A stretch of 64,000 bases of DNA from Paremcibacter congregatus. Lineage in GTDB: Bacteria; Pseudomonadota; Alphaproteobacteria; Sphingomonadales; Emcibacteraceae. Below the pieces are notes generated by a model. That model did no database searches. It was not told the origin of the DNA and worked only from the letters and a program-made list of their open reading frames with translations. Numbering within the stretch: the first letter of the stretch is position 1; every line of letters begins with the position of its first letter. Positions 61,539 through 64,000 of this stretch are shown in pieces. The stretch covers positions 1,147,501 to 1,211,500 of the forward strand of contig NZ_CP041025.1 in the NCBI RefSeq assembly GCF_006385135.1, read 5' to 3'. Made by a program: the position numbers and the translations under genes.

Positions 61539-64000
61539 ATGGCAAGCACATCGAAACCCACGCAAGGGTCAAAAGTCGTGAAACCTCGTAAAAAAAGCAG
61601 GGCAAAAAAAGCCTCGGATATAACGACAGATCCCGTGATTTCAGATGACAGGTCTGAATTGATATTCAAGAATAACACATTCCCCATTGTTGGGCTGGGG
61701 GCTTCTGCGGGCGGATTACAGGCCTTTACAGATTTTTTTAAAGCGATGCCAGCCGATAGCGGGATGGCCTTTGTCGCCATTCATCACGTCGACCCGGATC
61801 ATGAAAGTCTAATGGCGGATCTGTTGGCCAAGCATACGTCAATGAGTGTTGTTCTGGCCAAGGATCATACGAAGGTCGAACCGAACCATGTTTATATCAT
61901 TCCCCCGAGTTATTTTCTGAAAATAGACAATGGTGTTCTTTATCTGACAGAACCGGATGCGCGGCGGGGGATGCGGTTGCCGATCGACTATTTTTTAACA
62001 TCGCTGGCAGAGGAAAGAAAACAGAACACGGTCGCGGTGATCTTGTCCGGTACGGGCAGCGATGGAACGGCAGGGGTCAGAAGCATCAAGGCGAATGGCG
62101 GTATGGTCATCGCGCAAAACCCGAGAGAGGCGTCTCATGACGGGATGCCCCGGAGCGCCGTTGCGTCAGGATCGGTCGATCATGTTCTCCGGGTTAATCA
62201 GATGCCAAAGGTGATTATGGATTTCTGTAATCACCCGTACATCAGCAAGGGTAAGGCCGCTAAGGTTCTGGGCGAAAACGCCCGCGGATCGCTGGGGGAT
62301 ATCATCGATGTGTTGAAGGCATATTCCCCGATCAATTTCGAATTCTATAAAGAAGGTACATTGTTGCGGCGTATAGAACGGCGTATGGTATTGAAACATA
62401 TGGATAATTCTGTTGATTACCTGGCGTTTTTGAAAGATTCACCGGATGAAGTGGAAAAATTGTTCGGGGACTTTTTAATCAGCGTGACGTCCTTCTTCCG
62501 GGATCCGGAGTCTTTTAAATACCTGGAAAAGAAAGTCTTGCACGACCTGGAAGCGCATCAGAGAAGCGATAAACCGATCCGCGTCTGGGTCCCGGGCTGC
62601 GCCAGCGGTGAAGAGGCTTATTCCCTGGCCATGCTGCTGATTGAAAATATTACGGCGAACAGAAAACATATAAAGCTGCAGATTTTTGCCTCTGATGTGG
62701 ATGATCGCGCCCTGGAAGTTGCCCGCGCCGGCATTTATCCGGGGTCTATCGAGGCGGATGTATCGCCGGCTCGGTTGAAACGTTTTTTCATCAAGGAAGA
62801 CCATACATACCGGGTTTCACCGGAGTTGCGCGACAGTGTCGTCTTCGCCAATCAGAATGTTTTGGCGGATGCGCCTTTCTCAAAACTGGATATTATTTCC
62901 TGCCGGAACTTGCTGATTTATCTGAATAGTGAAGCACAGGAACGCATCATTCGCATGTTCCATTTCGCCTTGAACGATGGCGGATTGTTGTTTTTGGGGT
63001 CATCTGAAACAGTGAGCAGTTTTGAAGAGTTATTCCAGCCGCTGTCCAAGAAATTCAAACTGTACAAAAGAGTAGGAAAAGCCCACTCCCGGCCCTATTA
63101 TTTTCCTATCAAACCAAGGGTTTATGGAGATGTGCAAACGTCCAGTTCAACGCTGCCTGAAATGAATCGCCAGACGCGTCTTGCGGACGTCAGTCAGAAA
63201 TTCCTGGTTGAACATTATGCCCCCGTTGCGGTGTTGATTAACCAGAAGATGGAATTATTGTTCGTTCAGGGGCCGGCGGACATGTATCTCAGGGTGCCTG
63301 CGGGGGAGAGTAGCCAGGATCTGTTGGCAATGGCGCGGGATGGTCTGCGGGCCAAGTTGGGCAGTACAATCCGCAAATCCGTGCTCGAAGGGGCGGAGAT
63401 ATCAAGTGGGGGCACCGTTACCCGGAATGGCACAACCGTGCCTGTGGCGATCACGGTGCATCCTCTGGATATTGAAGGAAACCGCTTGTTGCTGGTGACA
63501 TTTATCGACAAGCCTTTGATGGAAAATATACCGGTACCTGATGAAGGGGAGCGCGACAATTCTGAAGCCTATCGGCATCTGGAACAGGAACTGGAGGCGA
63601 CACGGATCGACCTGCAAACCACGGTTCAGGATTATGAGCGTTCAACGGAAGAATTGAAAGCGATTAATGAAGAAGCGATGTCGATGAACGAAGAGTTCCA
63701 ATCGACCAATGAAGAGCTGGAAACCTCGAAAGAGGAACTGCAATCGTTGAATGAAGAACTGACAACCTTGAATACGCAGCTTCAGCAAAAAGTCGATGAT
63801 GAACGCCGGATGTCGGACGATCTGAATAATCTGTTGTCCAGTTCAGGGATCGCGACCTTGTTTCTTGACCGGCAGCTCAGCATTATGCGGTTTACCCCGG
63901 CGACCCGGGAATTGTTTAATGTGCTGGTAAATGATATCGGGCGCCCGTTTGGCGATATTACCGGCAAGCTGGATGACCCTAAACTTCTGAAGGATGCGGC
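61539..64000 (+). CDS. CheB-CheR fusion with coiled coil and PAS region, 3' end cut
   Basis: Partial: 820 residues from ATG 61539 (GAAGGA 12 bases upstream), open to the window's end. A basic leader precedes a CheB methylesterase domain with Ser in GLGASAGG (near 55), His in HHVDPDHES (near 83) and Asp in LSGTGSDGTAG (near 173). A CheR methyltransferase follows, with the SAM motif VPGCASGEEAYSLAML near 350 and SCRNLLIYL near 453. After about residue 680 there is a long coiled coil (ELKAINEEAMSMNEEFQSTNEELE) and the start of a PAS domain. Such hybrids usually continue into PAS and kinase modules and act in multi-signal receptor methylation or phosphorelay control. Confidence 0.92.
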   Translation, partial: MASTSKPTQGSKVVKPRKKSRAKKASDITTDPVISDDRSELIFKNNTFPIVGLGASAGGLQAFTDFFKAMPADSGMAFVAIHHVDPDHESLMADLLAKHTSMSVVLAKDHTKVEPNHVYIIPPSYFLKIDNGVLYLTEPDARRGMRLPIDYFLTSLAEERKQNTVAVILSGTGSDGTAGVRSIKANGGMVIAQNPREASHDGMPRSAVASGSVDHVLRVNQMPKVIMDFCNHPYISKGKAAKVLGENARGSLGDIIDVLKAYSPINFEFYKEGTLLRRIERRMVLKHMDNSVDYLAFLKDSPDEVEKLFGDFLISVTSFFRDPESFKYLEKKVLHDLEAHQRSDKPIRVWVPGCASGEEAYSLAMLLIENITANRKHIKLQIFASDVDDRALEVARAGIYPGSIEADVSPARLKRFFIKEDHTYRVSPELRDSVVFANQNVLADAPFSKLDIISCRNLLIYLNSEAQERIIRMFHFALNDGGLLFLGSSETVSSFEELFQPLSKKFKLYKRVGKAHSRPYYFPIKPRVYGDVQTSSSTLPEMNRQTRLADVSQKFLVEHYAPVAVLINQKMELLFVQGPADMYLRVPAGESSQDLLAMARDGLRAKLGSTIRKSVLEGAEISSGGTVTRNGTTVPVAITVHPLDIEGNRLLLVTFIDKPLMENIPVPDEGERDNSEAYRHLEQELEATRIDLQTTVQDYERSTEELKAINEEAMSMNEEFQSTNEELETSKEELQSLNEELTTLNTQLQQKVDDERRMSDDLNNLLSSSGIATLFLDRQLSIMRFTPATRELFNVLVNDIGRPFGDITGKLDDPKLLKDA

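Noticed and set aside
1-64000. CRISPR arrays, insertion sequences, prophage or integrative elements
   Set aside because: I saw no regularly spaced repeats, transposase, integrase or phage structural genes; tRNA genes are intact without adjacent integrase.

Overview
The window is chromosomal DNA of a free-living alphaproteobacterium. Supporting signs are the gene order ruvCAB-ybgC-tolQRAB-pal-cpoB-tilS-ftsH-folP-glmM, a 6S RNA directly upstream of the 5-formyl-THF cyclo-ligase gene, a RibH2-type lumazine synthase under an FMN riboswitch, a dihydropteroate synthase with a long N-terminal extension, and a class I PHA synthase. The flavour resembles marine lineages such as Emcibacterales or Kordiimonadales, but that placement is only a guess. 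Genes are dense on both strands, and I see no insertion sequence, prophage or CRISPR array.

Layout. (a) 1-3.9 kb: a catabolic operon (thiolase, zinc-ribbon OB-fold partner, SDR dehydrogenase, Rieske oxygenase alpha and beta) closed by a hairpin. (b) 3.9-9.3 kb: a small membrane protein plus XRE regulator pair; a LysR gene divergent from a DoxX-pirin-glutathionyl-hydroquinone reductase operon; a DUF1348 gene divergent from a TetR gene, with repeated operators. (c) 9.4-14.5 kb: a hybrid sensor kinase with an HD-GYP response regulator, then two small housekeeping-type genes. (d) 14.7-19.5 kb: a 1075-residue fusion of a duplicated reductive-dehalogenase module with a flavin/2Fe-2S reductase, followed by an ArsR regulator and an ArsP-like permease. 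This is the most unusual locus. (e) 19.6-23.9 kb: REC-first histidine kinase, tRNA-Ser, rpmF, 6S RNA, fau, ymdB. (f) 24-40.4 kb: riboswitch-ribH, yebC, ruvCAB, the tol-pal cluster, tilS, ftsH, folP, glmM, thiD. (g) 40.4-46.4 kb: M1 aminopeptidase plus DUF6702, map, TetR, isoaspartyl peptidase, two tRNAs. (h) 46.4-53.8 kb: recJ, glpX, hom and an aminotransferase on the minus strand, then phaC. (i) 53.8-60.3 kb: a CusCBA copper/silver efflux operon with a Cys-rich periplasmic protein. (j) 60.3-64 kb: an alcohol dehydrogenase and a CheB-CheR fusion that runs off the end.

How the parts may work together. The first 20 kb reads as accessory metabolism: aromatic or polycyclic substrate oxidation, quinone detoxification and possible reductive dehalogenation, each with its own local regulator. 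The middle is core envelope, DNA repair and cofactor biosynthesis. The copper efflux cluster is self-contained but has no visible regulator.

All functions are assigned from reading the translated sequence. No database search was run.
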